Assembly (NCBI GenBank): GCA_022559985.1
Contig: JAFJTR010000014.1
Coordinates: forward strand, 482,082-546,081
From: Parastagonospora avenae f. sp. tritici 18332-5
Taxonomy: Eukaryota; Ascomycota; Dothideomycetes; Pleosporales; Phaeosphaeriaceae
Length of the DNA stretch: 64,000 bases
Direction: 5' to 3'
Shown in pieces: positions 1 through 10,909 of this stretch; the first letter of the stretch is position 1; every line of letters starts with the position of its first letter. The position numbers and the translations under genes are program-made. The notes under the pieces are model-generated. The model worked only from the letters and a program-made list of their open reading frames with translations. It had not been told where the DNA came from and searched no databases.

Positions 1-1021
1 GCACAGTGGTCTCGGCGTACGAAGGTCGTTCGCCCTTGTCGGATGTCGCTGTCCTGGGCTTTTGAATACCATCGGTCCTTGTGCATTCTGTATCTGTCGC
101 TGTTCTGTGTTGACTGCAGCGTTCTTTACGAGCGATGCGATCTCTTCCTTGCCTTCGTGTGGTGTCACGACCGAACTGTGACATGCGCGAGTGTACAAGA
201 CAGGTCGTCGGAGAGTGCAGTGGCGCTTCTTCGCAGCACAGTAAAATCCGAGTATGTGCGTTGTTGATACATTTCATGCGACCATTTCGGCGGTGAGGTT
301 GGTAGAGTTCGTATTGCTTGACCAGGCTTGTTGCTGAAGTCAGTGATGTCTCTGGTTGCATGTTATGGGGTGTAGCCTCTCAATGTACCTACAGCCACTT
401 CACGTCATTGTCTCATTCGTTCCGTCTTTTATGATGCCTTGTTGAGGGTCTGTGTACTAGGCCTTGCGTCGTTCGCGGTAGTTGTCGGGGAAGGCTAGAC
501 GTCGTCGCCCTTCTACACAAGTAAAAGCTCTTCCACACCTCCTCCTCCTCTTCTCTCCCACCAACAGCCCCGCACAACCGCTTCCTAAAGTCGACCTCAA
601 CTGAGCCTCTTGAGCTATTGCGATTTCAAGGCACCGAATAGCAATTGGCGTTCGACAATCGGAGAGCCTCTGCCTGAGCGCACCACGCTAACACGAGGTG
701 CGTACTTGCGTTGAACTCTTTCCCACGAGCGCAGATGCAGCATTACTTGCTCTCCAGACTTTCGATACGAATACTCTCTCACAAGTCAACGACCGCGAGT
801 CGCAAGAGTAGGACGTTGTGTGACAGTGGGCGATCGCGCTTCAACGTTAAGATCCATACCCAGATCTCATTTTTTGAATCCTCTTACTGACTACGTGAGC
901 TGTAGGCCCGGCTTTTGCGAGTCGTCAATTATTTGCGTTCTCCTCGCACGGATATCTCCAGCCGAACACATTTCTCCGGATCCGCGAGGACGACAACGAT
1001 ACAGGTATCGATTATCAATCG
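1..1021. other. Upstream region, no gene seen
   Basis: Only short overlapping ORFs without family resemblance lie here. A pyrimidine-rich stretch at about 536-560 followed by an A/C-rich stretch resembles a fungal core promoter with a long 5' leader for the zinc-finger gene that starts at 1088. I see no TATA box that I would trust. Confidence 0.4.
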
Positions 1022-1074
1022 GTAAGAGCTTTCTCGTCTTGTTTACAAATCGCCGCTTAAATAAATCCTTGCAG
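1022..1074 (+). other. Putative 5'-UTR intron of the C2H2 gene
   Basis: GTAAGA at 1022 and GCAG ending at 1074 bound a 53-bp segment with a CTTAAAT branch-like sequence near the 3' end, the usual size for introns in this window. It ends 13 bases before the ATG at 1088, so it would be a leader intron. It is inferred only from the splice motifs. Confidence 0.45.
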
Positions 1075-1087
1075 CGTGGTATAAACC

Positions 1088-1798
1088 ATGGTTGCATATG
1101 GGGATTCGGCACGACCAGTCGATCAGTACAAGGTCAACAGAGAGGTCAATGGGGACTATACAGGCAGAGGCGAGGACGTGAGCGACAACGATGAGGCCAG
1201 CGCGATACTCTCCTGTGGCATCTGCTGCCTACCTTTCAGCCAAGCCGGCCAACTCGCGCGTCACAAGAGCAGGGTGCATACCTCTGAGAGGCCCTTTGCA
1301 TGCCCAGATTGCGATTTAAAGTTTAGTCGTAAATCCAATGTAAAACGGCATCGGAAACGACTTCACAATTACACGTCAGACGACGACACCGCTTCTACCT
1401 CACGCGACGACATCACTTCTACCTCATGGGACGTACGACGAAGTGTTTCACCCACAGTCGAACCTCGCGAGCCTCTGACATTAGGTCCAGGAGGAATCAA
1501 GGCTTTCCAAGAAGAATTCGAATTTGCCCGGCCTCCCTCGCCCCCATCTCCTACAGGCTCCGGTCTTGCCAACAACTCGTCTAATCGATCCGTCCCACCA
1601 ACCGACCAAGAACTACTCGCTTCAGAGCTCAGGCACTTCGAGCGACATGTGCCTCGGGGAACGGTTGGAGAAGAATTTGTTCGTATGCGGAGCGACTGGC
1701 ACCAGAGGTTGGCTATACTACACTTGAAGGAGGGAACGAAAGCTGTGCGGAGGTTGCATCGTGTCTATGGTGCCGATGAGAATCCAGGTGAGGAATAA
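1088..1798 (+). CDS. C2H2 zinc-finger protein, 236 aa
   Basis: Single-exon gene. Two adjacent C2H2 fingers are visible: C43-C46-H59-H64 and C72-C75-H88-H93, both with C-x2-C-x12-H-x4-H spacing and joined by a TGEKP-like linker (HTSERPF). The remainder (about 95-236) is Ser/Thr/Pro-rich and probably disordered, with a short helical, charged stretch near the C terminus (about 180-230). Two tandem fingers near the N terminus with a disordered tail suit a nuclear DNA-binding regulator; no target can be inferred. The ATG at 1088 is chosen because it is the first ATG of the frame, has an ACCATGG context and follows a plausible leader intron. I do not recognise a named ortholog. Confidence 0.8.
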   Translation: MVAYGDSARPVDQYKVNREVNGDYTGRGEDVSDNDEASAILSCGICCLPFSQAGQLARHKSRVHTSERPFACPDCDLKFSRKSNVKRHRKRLHNYTSDDDTASTSRDDITSTSWDVRRSVSPTVEPREPLTLGPGGIKAFQEEFEFARPPSPPSPTGSGLANNSSNRSVPPTDQELLASELRHFERHVPRGTVGEEFVRMRSDWHQRLAILHLKEGTKAVRRLHRVYGADENPGEE

Positions 1799-2291
1799 GT
1801 CGTGCCAGACAGGTGTCTCACTCAAGAGCAGGTGCGTGAGCGGTCGATAAAGATTGATGATAAATGCGACTGTCGCCATGCGATGACGCATTACATTGGT
1901 GGAAAGGACATGGATGGTCAAGTGTACTTGAACAAGAAATCATAGAAAAAATGGACGCGAGACAAAAACCCGTGTTACCTGCCAATCCTCGTATCGAATG
2001 AACGCCACCGTCGCTCATGGTGAACACGTTTGTCAAGTTACGTGATGACATCTCGAAGAAAGCCGCCAGTAGTAAGAAGTGAGGAAATTTGCCGAATCAG
2101 GATGAGATGCCACCGGAAGGTCATTGTACTTAGCGGCGTCGTTGAGCTACACTGCATTTCTGCGGGTATTAGGGGAATGACGAAGTCTATAGCAAACCAC
2201 GTGCGAGTTTGCATGCTTACTGGCAAGCCTAGATCCACGACTGACATTGGTGACTCGTACCGTGACTGATCAAAAGTTTGCTGTAGATCCA

Positions 2292-2298
2292 TATAAAT
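2292..2298 (+). promoter_or_regulatory. TATA box upstream of MYND gene
   Basis: TATAAAT lies 79 bases upstream of the chosen ATG (2371) and 43 bases upstream of an in-frame ATG at 2335. This spacing puts the transcription start near 2320-2330, so 2335 would be nearly leaderless and 2371 is the safer start. Confidence 0.45.
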
Positions 2299-2370
2299 GC
2301 AGCAATCGGAAGAAGGAATGTATCTACTTAGCATTTGTATCTTTGTTCATTCGTCTCTTTCACCCTTGAA

Positions 2371-3475
2371 ATGGCAAATCCAATGGAAAACGCTCCAATA
2401 TGCACTATGAAGGAGTGCTTTAACTCTAGTACCAATCTTTGTGGTCGCTGTAGAATCGTGTATTATTGCAGCAAATCATGTCGGGTTGTGCATTGGCCAG
2501 AGCACAAAGACGCCTGCTACGAAGCCGCCAATATTGACCGCACTGTACAAAGAGCTGGATCGTTGCTGCAGGACAAGTTTTACTTGTTCGGCGAGAAGAC
2601 CTTTGCATCCAAGTTTGTGGAGGTCACCCGCAACAGTGGTCGACTGCATGTCACTCTCGACACCACACGGGACTTCCAAATATTTCTGCATCACATGGTT
2701 CAAAGCGGCCAGGAGAATCATATGCTTTTAGCCTTAATGACTGGACGTGTCACGTTTGGCATATTCTACGATATCCTCTGTGAGCTACTGAAGAGTTCGC
2801 TCACCCCCAACACCCCCTTCATAATTTTCGAGAGACTTAACAATCGCAGACACACCTACTCAGATTGAGGAGCTTGTGGCTGATCTTAAGCAACCCCCTT
2901 TTTGCGCCGAAGGTGCCTTTGTCGCCAAATTGGAGTTGTTGGTCCATTCCATCACTGAAGGGGGATACAGGAGCTTTGACAAACACAATCTCTTTCGCAT
3001 CAAAGCAAAGCACTCCTCTCAAAACTGGTACTTAGACACATTTGGCGCAAAATATGGCATTTTCTTTGGATGCATTGACAGCCAAACCTATCTTGGATCT
3101 TTTGCGAAGAGAGTCAACGTCGTCGCGCCTGGAGGCACATGGAAGAAGCTTTACGATACGCTGAGCGAACTGCCACGTGAAGGTACTGTCACGAACAGGA
3201 TCCAGCTCGATGCAACTAGGGAGATTATTCATGCTATGAAAGACTTCGAGAAAGAGACCGCAACCGCAATTCTGGATCTTTTGCGATCTTCTGATGACGC
3301 TTACACTGCTCGAAGAGGACGCCTACTAGAGCTGATATCGGGCTCACTAGAGAGATTCGTGGCCAATGCTGACTACAAGAACGATTTTGCCGCTGTCAAA
3401 AGCAAGGATCTTGCCGAGGAGTCGAGCGTACGAGCATGTTCCCGTCTGCGATGGGCGACCATGAGCGCTATGTGA
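2371..3475 (+). CDS. MYND-type zinc-finger protein, 344 aa
   Basis: Two exons, 2371-2779 and 2850-3475, with a 70-bp intron (GTGAGC..CGCAG, branch CTTAAC); the junction codon becomes TAC and the spliced frame is 344 codons plus stop. The N terminus holds a complete MYND zinc finger (first Cys pair near residues 10-14, then CGRC, YYCSKSC, and the closing H-x3-C around residue 45). After it comes a family-specific region shared with the paralogs at 39-54 kb: an 'QRAGSLLQ' helix, a basic middle part and, in exon 2, the 'WYLDTFGAKYG' segment and a helical C-terminal third. MYND fingers mediate protein-protein contacts; there is no SET domain, so no methyltransferase role is suggested. It lies 37 kb from its paralogs, which form a cluster at 39-54 kb. 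An upstream in-frame ATG at 2335 is possible. Confidence 0.8.
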
Positions 3476-3783
3476 AACAGTTCGAGGTCTGACAAGGGTG
3501 TCTTGAGAAGAAGTGTAGTTAGTTTGCCGTTCACTCCATCCTCAATTTCCACTTCGGTGTGTCATTTCAGTCTTACTCATGTAGTCTACTTTATAAAGAG
3601 TCTTAGTGTCATCATACATGCAACTCTATACCCAGGTGATATAGATTTTGATCGCGGTAATCTTAAATTTTCTCACTCCTCTGCCGTAACACAGCACTCT
3701 CGCAAAAGCTACCACAACAAACGAGGAAACAGTTTCCTCTGCATATTCTGTTAAACTACCAAGCTATCTCGTCCAGCAGACGC

Positions 3784-4149
3784 TCAAAAATCATCAGCCT
3801 TCCACGCCTCATTCGTCTTATGCCGCGGGCACGAATCAAAAATCCCCTGATTCGGCTTCTTACCTCCCACCTTCTTGCTTGTCGTGATGCAGATATCGAT
3901 GCCCGCAGCATACGTTGCACAGGGCCGTGCGGGAGTCTTGCAACCGCAGTTGTAGTAGCACCATACCTGGCCGGTGTTGGTGGGGTCGCACATATTCGTT
4001 AGATCGGTAGATTGGAAATTGGTAATGTAATTTGCTGTTTCCTTTGGCAAGTTGCTTGGCAAGATGGTGGTTTGGAATTCGAAGTTTCGGGATATGGTAC
4101 AGTATGAGAAATAGAAAAAGGAGCAATGTCGAGGATATATGTACTATAG
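3784..4149 (-). CDS. Small cysteine-rich protein, 3' exon (5' end unresolved)
   Basis: The frame is open from 4149 down to the stop at 3784. Its conserved part has many cysteines (NMCDPTN, WCYYNCGCKTPARPC, DICITTSKK, DSCPR) and matches a second copy just downstream (4443-4750) in both the LPK and MCDP segments. No ATG with a signal peptide could be placed in this frame. A hydrophobic stretch (STLLLFLFLILYH) lies at about 4090-4130 in another frame, so a short intron may link a signal-peptide exon to this one. Small, Cys-rich and duplicated suggests a secreted protein, but secretion is inferred and not shown. Confidence 0.4.
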
Positions 4150-4442
4150 AAAATGTGAATGCAGGTCGACTACGGTACTCACACCTTCGACGACTCAACC
4201 TCCAGCGAAGTTAACACAATAGGTGTGAGATACACGCTTCATTTCCACACAACTCATCGAATAATCAATTAACATTCGATACGTGTCTATCAATCCTTGG
4301 AATTGGCCTCAGAATCGTCTGCTCACCATATGCCACGGACACGTATCAAGCATACCCTGACATGGTGAAAGACGTGAACGAGAAACCCAAAGACTCGCCA
4401 TCTTCACGCAACCTATCGCCCTTCCTCATCCCTCCCCCTCAC

Positions 4443-4750
4443 TTAAACCTGCCTCCAAACCCTCCCCGCCGCACACATCCTACAATACTTCTGAAAGCTC
4501 GTGACCGGCACCATGCCCTGGACAAACTTGCCCGTCGCCAGACACATGCCGGATGCGAACTGCCATTCAACGCAGGGGTTTGTGGGGATGCGGTGGCCGC
4601 AGGAGGGGTAGAAGGTGCATGTGTTTGTGGAGTGGGGGTCGCACATTTTGGATGCGGTAGAGTTGGGATTGGTGAACTGGGTGGGAGGTTGGATGCGTAT
4701 GTGGTTCGGTGGTTTAGGTAGCTTGAGTGGAATGGGTGTCGTCGTGCTAT
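4443..4750 (-). CDS. Second small cysteine-rich ORF, tandem paralog of 3784-4149
   Basis: Open frame from about 4750 to a TAA at 4443. It carries the same landmarks as its neighbour: a TTTPIPLKLPK segment, a KMCDPHSTNTC motif, a CGHRIPTNPC segment and a later Cys pair. Spacing of the first cysteines is similar in the two copies, and the distal part differs. The exon appears to begin at an acceptor near 4750 (CAGCATAG). No convincing first exon or signal peptide was found upstream (to about 4860), so this copy may be decayed. Confidence 0.35.
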
Positions 4751-5154
4751 GCTGCTAGGCGTTGGAGATGACAGTTCGAACCATGAATATAGAACGAGAA
4801 GGTACAGCGAGAAGGTGGTTGTTATGCTGCTTGAGCTGCGCCTACCCGGCTATCCGACTGGCACCTGCTCACGATCTGGCATCGTGGTCGATGCAAGATG
4901 CCAACTCACTAAACTTCACACTCACAAGCCAATAAGCAGAACACATATGATGATTTTCCGTTTGCATTTTCTTCGTCACTCAGTTGTATCCAACTATACG
5001 TGTACATGAGACATAGCTACATGCCAATGTGCAGCGTAGCGAACGCAAAGCTTCGCGAACGCTACGATGCTCATGTATCTCTGAGTAATTCTTCACAAAT
5101 CCTCAAGTCCTCCAATCCGCTAATTTTCGCCAATCCTCCAACACCTAACGCCCT

Positions 5155-7269
5155 TCAGCCACCCTTGCGCATGTTGCCGTCAGCTGGACCAGTCTTAGAC
5201 ACCGCGTTTGCTATTCCGCCAGTGCCATTGACCTTGTCTTTCCCATCACCTGCAGTTGGGCCAGTCTTGGGAGCCGCATTCGCCATTCCTCCTCCACCCA
5301 TGCCACCTCCACCCTTATCCTTGCCGTCACCTCCACCACCGCCGTTGCCCTTCTTCTTGTTGAAGTTCTTCTTACGAACCTTACCAGTGACCTGATTGCT
5401 AGACTGATTGCTAGAATGGTTGGCTTGTTGCTTCGGAACGACCGGGCCCTTCGACCTGTCGTTGCCCTGGGTCTTGAGAGCCGCGGAAAGTGCTGGAGAC
5501 TTGTTGGTCGCCTGGGTCTTCTGAGGTGCTGGAGTCTTATTCTCGGCCTTGGTGTTGGGTGCCTTGGTGTTGGTTGACTCCTGCTTCTTGACTGATTCGC
5601 CATTCTTCGCCTCCTGCTTCCTGGCTATATCGCCATTCCTCGCTTCGACATGACTAGCGAGCTTCACACTGTCGTCCATCGGGGGCACACCGCGAATTTT
5701 CTCGGGAACCCAGAAGTCTGGAAATGCTTCGAGCCCCTCGGCGGATTTCTTGAACGACGTGGGAGAGGCGGCGAACTGCGACTTTGGAGGGATGCCGTTA
5801 CCGGTCTTGGCTGAGTCGCACTGCGCGTCAGTGACGGTAGTGCGGTGAAGTACCTCGCCAATGCTCTGGTGCTCGGTCTCGGGCTGGCGCTCGAACACGG
5901 GCTGCTCCTTGGCCAGCTGTGCCATCTGAGCGCTGTCCTTCCTGTCATCCTGAGCGGGAGCCGGGCTGACAACGGAGGTCTTCTTCTGCGTAGCATCCTC
6001 TTGGTCTGCACCGGAGGCTGTCGTGACACCAGCTTGACCCACTGCCTTCCCACCCAACGCCTGCATCAGCACATCATGGATGGTGTCCGAATACTTGTTC
6101 CGTGAGATAGCGCGCGCGTTGTCGAGGTCGTTCAGCTCGTTTCGGTACTCCTCAATCTTCTCGCGCTGTTCAGCCGCCAATCGAGAGAAGTCCGGCCCAG
6201 CCTTGAGCTGTGTCGAAGCCGCAATCATGCCACTCTTCTTGGCTTCTCCACTTAGCTTACACGCTTCCTGCAACTTATTGTAGAAGCGCTCCTCCATTCG
6301 CTGAATGGTCTTAACGTGATTCCGCTCAGAGTCTCGCGCGAATGCAAGCAGGGAGAGAAGGATGTTTCGCTTCTTCAGAAAAGCTGCTTGGTCCGTCTCG
6401 CGGGCCGCCTTCGCCTCCTCTAGCTTTCGCTGCAACTTGCGGGCGAGGGTGATGTTGAAGACCTGGAGCTGCATGAGAGACTCGTGGTCGAGAAGCTTGA
6501 CTGTAGCATCGGGTGTGTTGTGGTTTGCGTCCATGACAGAGTTTTGGCCTTCATGGGGGACGAAATCCCGGAGAACTGAGTGGGCGGGTGGCGTATCGCC
6601 TGACAGATGATGATGCCTAGGCGTCAACTTGTGGATGCGCTTTGGAATCGGCGCGTGGATGTGGAGCGCGTCAGGGATGCCTCCATCTGCACCGCTGGCG
6701 ATAGTACTCGCGGGCTGTTGACCCGTTGTCTTGGTCGTCTTCGCGTTCTTTGCACCTGACCCGCTTCCGTTCGTCTTCGAGTTACCTGACTTGCCATTTC
6801 CCTTTGTAGATGGTCCTGAAGACATGGTGGCGGCCGTCGACGTAGTAATATGAGGCGTAACGATGGGTGTGTGCGCGAGAGTGCCCATATGCGGAGCAGA
6901 AGATGTCAAAATAGCGCGTGACTGCATTCCGGAGTGAGTTGTGTAAGGACTGGCAGGCGACATCCATGGAGCAGAAGCAAGCGGCATAAAGAACTGGGGC
7001 GACTGCCTGGGTGTGTAGCGGCCATACTTCTGAGCCCACGGTGCCATAGGATCTGGGACAAAGTTGTAAGGAGCGACTGCCTCTGCACCTGGTACCTGGA
7101 TTGGGGCTGGGACAGCGCGCGGGCCGTGGTTGCCAGTATTCTGGGAGCGTCCACCTCTTCCGCCATTGTAACCGCCTTGACCTTTGTTGGGGCCTCTATT
7201 GCGGTTGCCGTAGGCCGAATGCCCGTTGCCGGCGTGGCCAGGCGGTGCAAATGGGTAGTCGTTAGCCAT
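5155..7269 (-). CDS. Large low-complexity protein with central coiled coil, 704 aa
   Basis: Single-exon frame. The ATG at 7269 (AAGTATGGC) is preferred over the frame's upstream extension because the protein from there begins with a compositionally distinct domain, while the extension looks like leader sequence. Residues 1-50 are Gly/Asn/Arg-rich with RGG-like spacing (GGYNGGRGGR); 140-200 are Ser/Thr/Gly/Lys-rich; about 262-400 form a charged helical coiled coil (LARKLQRKLEEAKAARE and following); 500-704 are Lys/Gln/Asn-rich and end in Gly tracts. Near the C terminus a roughly 25-residue unit is imperfectly duplicated (each copy contains GDGKDK... and ...KTGP). The composition resembles RNA-binding or condensate-forming proteins, but no folded domain is recognised and the function is unknown. 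Confidence 0.65.
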   Translation of the reverse strand: MANDYPFAPPGHAGNGHSAYGNRNRGPNKGQGGYNGGRGGRSQNTGNHGPRAVPAPIQVPGAEAVAPYNFVPDPMAPWAQKYGRYTPRQSPQFFMPLASAPWMSPASPYTTHSGMQSRAILTSSAPHMGTLAHTPIVTPHITTSTAATMSSGPSTKGNGKSGNSKTNGSGSGAKNAKTTKTTGQQPASTIASGADGGIPDALHIHAPIPKRIHKLTPRHHHLSGDTPPAHSVLRDFVPHEGQNSVMDANHNTPDATVKLLDHESLMQLQVFNITLARKLQRKLEEAKAARETDQAAFLKKRNILLSLLAFARDSERNHVKTIQRMEERFYNKLQEACKLSGEAKKSGMIAASTQLKAGPDFSRLAAEQREKIEEYRNELNDLDNARAISRNKYSDTIHDVLMQALGGKAVGQAGVTTASGADQEDATQKKTSVVSPAPAQDDRKDSAQMAQLAKEQPVFERQPETEHQSIGEVLHRTTVTDAQCDSAKTGNGIPPKSQFAASPTSFKKSAEGLEAFPDFWVPEKIRGVPPMDDSVKLASHVEARNGDIARKQEAKNGESVKKQESTNTKAPNTKAENKTPAPQKTQATNKSPALSAALKTQGNDRSKGPVVPKQQANHSSNQSSNQVTGKVRKKNFNKKKGNGGGGGDGKDKGGGGMGGGGMANAAPKTGPTAGDGKDKVNGTGGIANAVSKTGPADGNMRKGG

Positions 7270-10200
7270 ACTTGCAATCGAATGGCTCGTTACACAGGAG
7301 AAGGATTGATATGGGGCCAATGAATCGCTAGTTGAGAAGCTTTTTGGCTGGTGGAAGGGGCTGCAAGTTTGCGTAGTAGAGAGGGAGAGGAAGAAACGGA
7401 GGGCGATTGATATTGGACTAGCGCGCAGATTGCTGATGTTGTGGATATCCAGACGGATACCTTCTCCATGGCGACCGCTTCGCAGCTTGCCTCTTATTTG
7501 TTCCCGGCGCCCGCACGCCGTTTGCACCGATCGACCTCTCTTTCACTCTACACTGCTCCGTCCCGACTTGTTTTGCAAGCTAGATGAACTCCGGGGAAAA
7601 ACGGGGTTCTTCTGATGGGTGGCAAGTTGGTCTTTGAGTTTAAAGAAAGTGCAGAGCGTTTAGTGATAAGAACATGAATCGTCATGCGTGTCAAGCTCTA
7701 CAGAGGATCACGACCCACCAGTACGCAAGTTTTGCGGCCCATCATTATTGATAATTATAGGCACGTCATGTACCTTCGAAAGTCTCAAGTGCTGTACCTA
7801 CATTGCGCTCGACGTGATCTACCTTTCCAAAGGTTACAGCACCTGAATGACCTTCCAAGCTCGAGTTGCCTTTTCAGCTGATATGAAGAGGTGACTGGAA
7901 TGTACGAAATTTTCTGGATTTTATGCTATTACCGTTCTGTCGCAGAAATGGACATAGCTATGTCGAGCCTGACCGACTCCTAGCGTGACAGAGATCGTGA
8001 CATGCCAGTATGGTTACTTTACACAGCCGAAGGTGCGGCGCACGTGTCAGTATCTCAAGAATCAGAAGACGATGTAGTTAGTTCACTAGACTCTAAGATG
8101 CAACGAAGCGAAGAGGCTAAGCGCATGCATGGTGACGCAAAGCGCATCCCATAGACAAAGAGAGAACCGGCGCGTAGGGACCAAAGAAGCTATCGAACGC
8201 TAAAGTGGACACTAAGAAAGGGTAGAAGAAGTGCTTTCATGGTTAGGGGTTCAAAATGAAATGGTATGAATTACACAATCGACAAAGGAAACAGCCACGG
8301 TTGCACAGCGTACTTTAGACGGGACAAAGACAGCATCATTACCCATAGGGTGTGAGACAAGAACAGCCGACCTACCAGCAATAGAGTTTTACAAAGTGTA
8401 ATGGGTCGAGACACAAACGCCAGGCCTGCAATAGCAGTAAGCTACACGCCCCAAATACTTCCAGCCAAGGAAGGCGCAGTCAAGAGACATGCACAAGAGC
8501 GTCTTCGCACGTGCCAGCCAGGCTACAAGTTGGAGGCCTCAGTAATACGCCGCGACCCAAACCATGGGCATGGGGATGCGCATAGGTTAAAGGTGGCGAA
8601 GAGGAGCATGTCGTACTTGGCTGTCAGCTGATAAGCAGCACATCCCTGTCCAAAGATAGTGCGCCTAAATGGTCCCCGACGACATCCCAAGCCAACAAGG
8701 CACCTACAGGGTCGGCAGAACAGCAAACACTTGGGGTTGGTTATCATCTGCCTGTGAAATCGACACGTTCCTGGCCGCTCATGCAGACCTTGGCAACAGC
8801 TTTGGCGTTTACGTGCGGCAAGGACCCGGTGAACGATAACGGTGCCTGCATCGCGTCAGGTGATTCTCGCGTTCCAGGCTCAGGGCAGGCATGGATCCAG
8901 ATGATCGATTTCGTGGTTTACATTGCTGTGGCTTTCTGCCTCGTACGCCATCCCCACATTGCGTAAGTTGGATTCAGTTAGCAAGCACACAGTGCACGAA
9001 GGAGTGCTCGGGTCGAGGCCCGATGTCAGCATTGATTGCCGAAGAGATCGACTGCTGAACATGACGCCCGGCTACAACATCCATACAGACAGAGGCGGAG
9101 AGATAGCGTTGGTCAGGGAAACACGCAACTCGGACGAAGACAGTGTTGAAGGTGGTCAGCCTGAGTAAAGGACCTGAGAGTGCTGATGATTCGGCCTAAG
9201 GTGGCTCCGAGGAGGCGACACGGACGGTGTTGAGGACAGTGGAGAAGGCAAGTGATGGCAAATGGCGGGGGCTTCGCAACACCCGGTCGTGCCGTGCCAG
9301 CCTGCTGAGACAAGCGCGACGAAGAGAGGCTCGATTGAGGTCAGACGAGTGACTGTACGCGTGAGATGTGATAGAGAACAGAAGAAGGCGCGTGGGGGGT
9401 GTAGCCTTGTTGGCGACGACCTGCCATAACCGTCGCGGCATATGCACCAGGTGCGATACAGTGTCAGCGTGGACGCGCACGACGACAGCTGGCGTTGGTG
9501 TTGGTGTCTGTCGCAGCTGGCAGCTCGCGGTGTCGTCGCTGAGGTTCGAGTGTCGACCAGTTCGTGTCCTGGTGGGGCGCGCAGTGGGGGTCCAGGTTAC
9601 GTTTCGCCAGAAGCGCACACGGCAATTCGATCGACATCGATGGCCGTCGACGATGCGCGGCGTGATGGGTGATAGGGTGTGACAAAGCTTGATGCGCATG
9701 CACCCATCTCTAGACCACGGAGATGGCCAGCCATGGAGAGGAACTGCCTAACTCGGAGGCCGTGGCCGAGTGCGACACCGCAGCGCTAGCGGTGCGACTC
9801 TCTGGCGCAGAGACAGGCGCTGGACACTGGAGGGCCTGCTGTCGTCTCGTCGCCGCTGAAACTCGCACCCACTGCGCTGCAGCGCCGGGCCGATGATTGG
9901 TGGCAGCAAACGGGCCGGCGACGCTGCGCTGCTGGTCGGACCCCCAAAGTGGCAGCTTCGGAGGATTTAGCGAATGGGCTGCTCAGCGCCCTGGGCCGAC
10001 TGTCGACGAGGCAGCGCAGACCCGGGGGAGTGGTTCAAGTCTTGGAAGCGCTGCAGTGCTGCAGAGCACACGAAGTCGACCTGCTGCCTGGGTCTGTCCT
10101 CCCTGAGCTGAGGGCGCGGTGAGGGCGCTGTCGATGGCGATGGTGATGGCTGATGGGATAGGATGGGACGCGCAGCCTGGCGAGATTTGCTTTCTCTTGG

Positions 10201-10909
10201 GGTGTTGGAAAGGAGGGGTAGCATCGTCTTTGGCCTCTGGCCTCTGGCCTCTGGGGTCCACGGCTGTTCTTGCTGATCCCGTTCGCCTCATCTTGGAGGC
10301 TCAGAGGGCGGCGTGCGGCGTGTGAGTCTCCCGAGGTCTGTCCCTCCAGGCGCCACACTCGCATCACCACGCGCCCCCTGCGGTCGCCGTGGCGGCATAC
10401 ACGGCGGCATGGCCTGTGACGGGCTTCCACTGACGGCCTCTGCAACGGCTAACCGCTGGCATCGTGAGGAGGAGACAGGCCGAGTCGCAGGCGAATCGCC
10501 CGTGCACGGCAAGTCGCACCCATTGGACGGGGAAGCCACTAATGTAGGCCGATGGGGATGGGCAAGCACCACCACACTCCCTTGGCGTGCATGGAATCCG
10601 CGTTACAGCAAAATCTCGGTCCTACTCCTTCCCATCCCTCGAAGCTCCAATCTTGATCATTGTTCTTTGTTCCTGATGACTGCCTGCGTCCTATGTGCGT
10701 CTTGACTGTCACGAGTAACGGCCGCACCCCCCACGACTGAACGGCCGACTCTTCCCCCATAGCACCTGCCTGCCCTTGCAGCGATCCGCACTGAACCACC
10801 ACCCGAAGCTCCACCCCTCACGGCAATTCGCAGCCTTGCCGTCGCCAGCCTTGGAACGTCGCCCAACTGCCGCTGCTGCCACTGACCTCCCGCCCACCTG
10901 AGCGTGTCA
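7270..10909. other. 3.6-kb interval without a recognisable gene
   Basis: ORFs here are short, overlap on both strands and show no family motif. The 9.4-10.9 kb part is GC-rich, which explains its long spurious antiparallel ORFs. A short iterated stretch (CCTCTGG x3) lies near 10240. The interval must hold the 5' leader of the gene at 5155-7269 (minus strand) and the promoter of the gene at 10910. I see no tRNA B-box in a cloverleaf context and no transposon ends. Confidence 0.4.

Noticed and set aside
820..1194. 124-codon ORF overlapping the C2H2 gene start
   Set aside because: It overlaps the better-supported zinc-finger frame and the probable leader intron, and has no recognisable motif.
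4765..4782. GGTTCGAAC sequence resembling a tRNA B box (minus strand)
   Set aside because: No matching A box or acceptor stem could be folded around it.
9196..10445. Several long ORFs on both strands
   Set aside because: GC-rich sequence creates antiparallel open frames; none has a motif, splice support or promoter.
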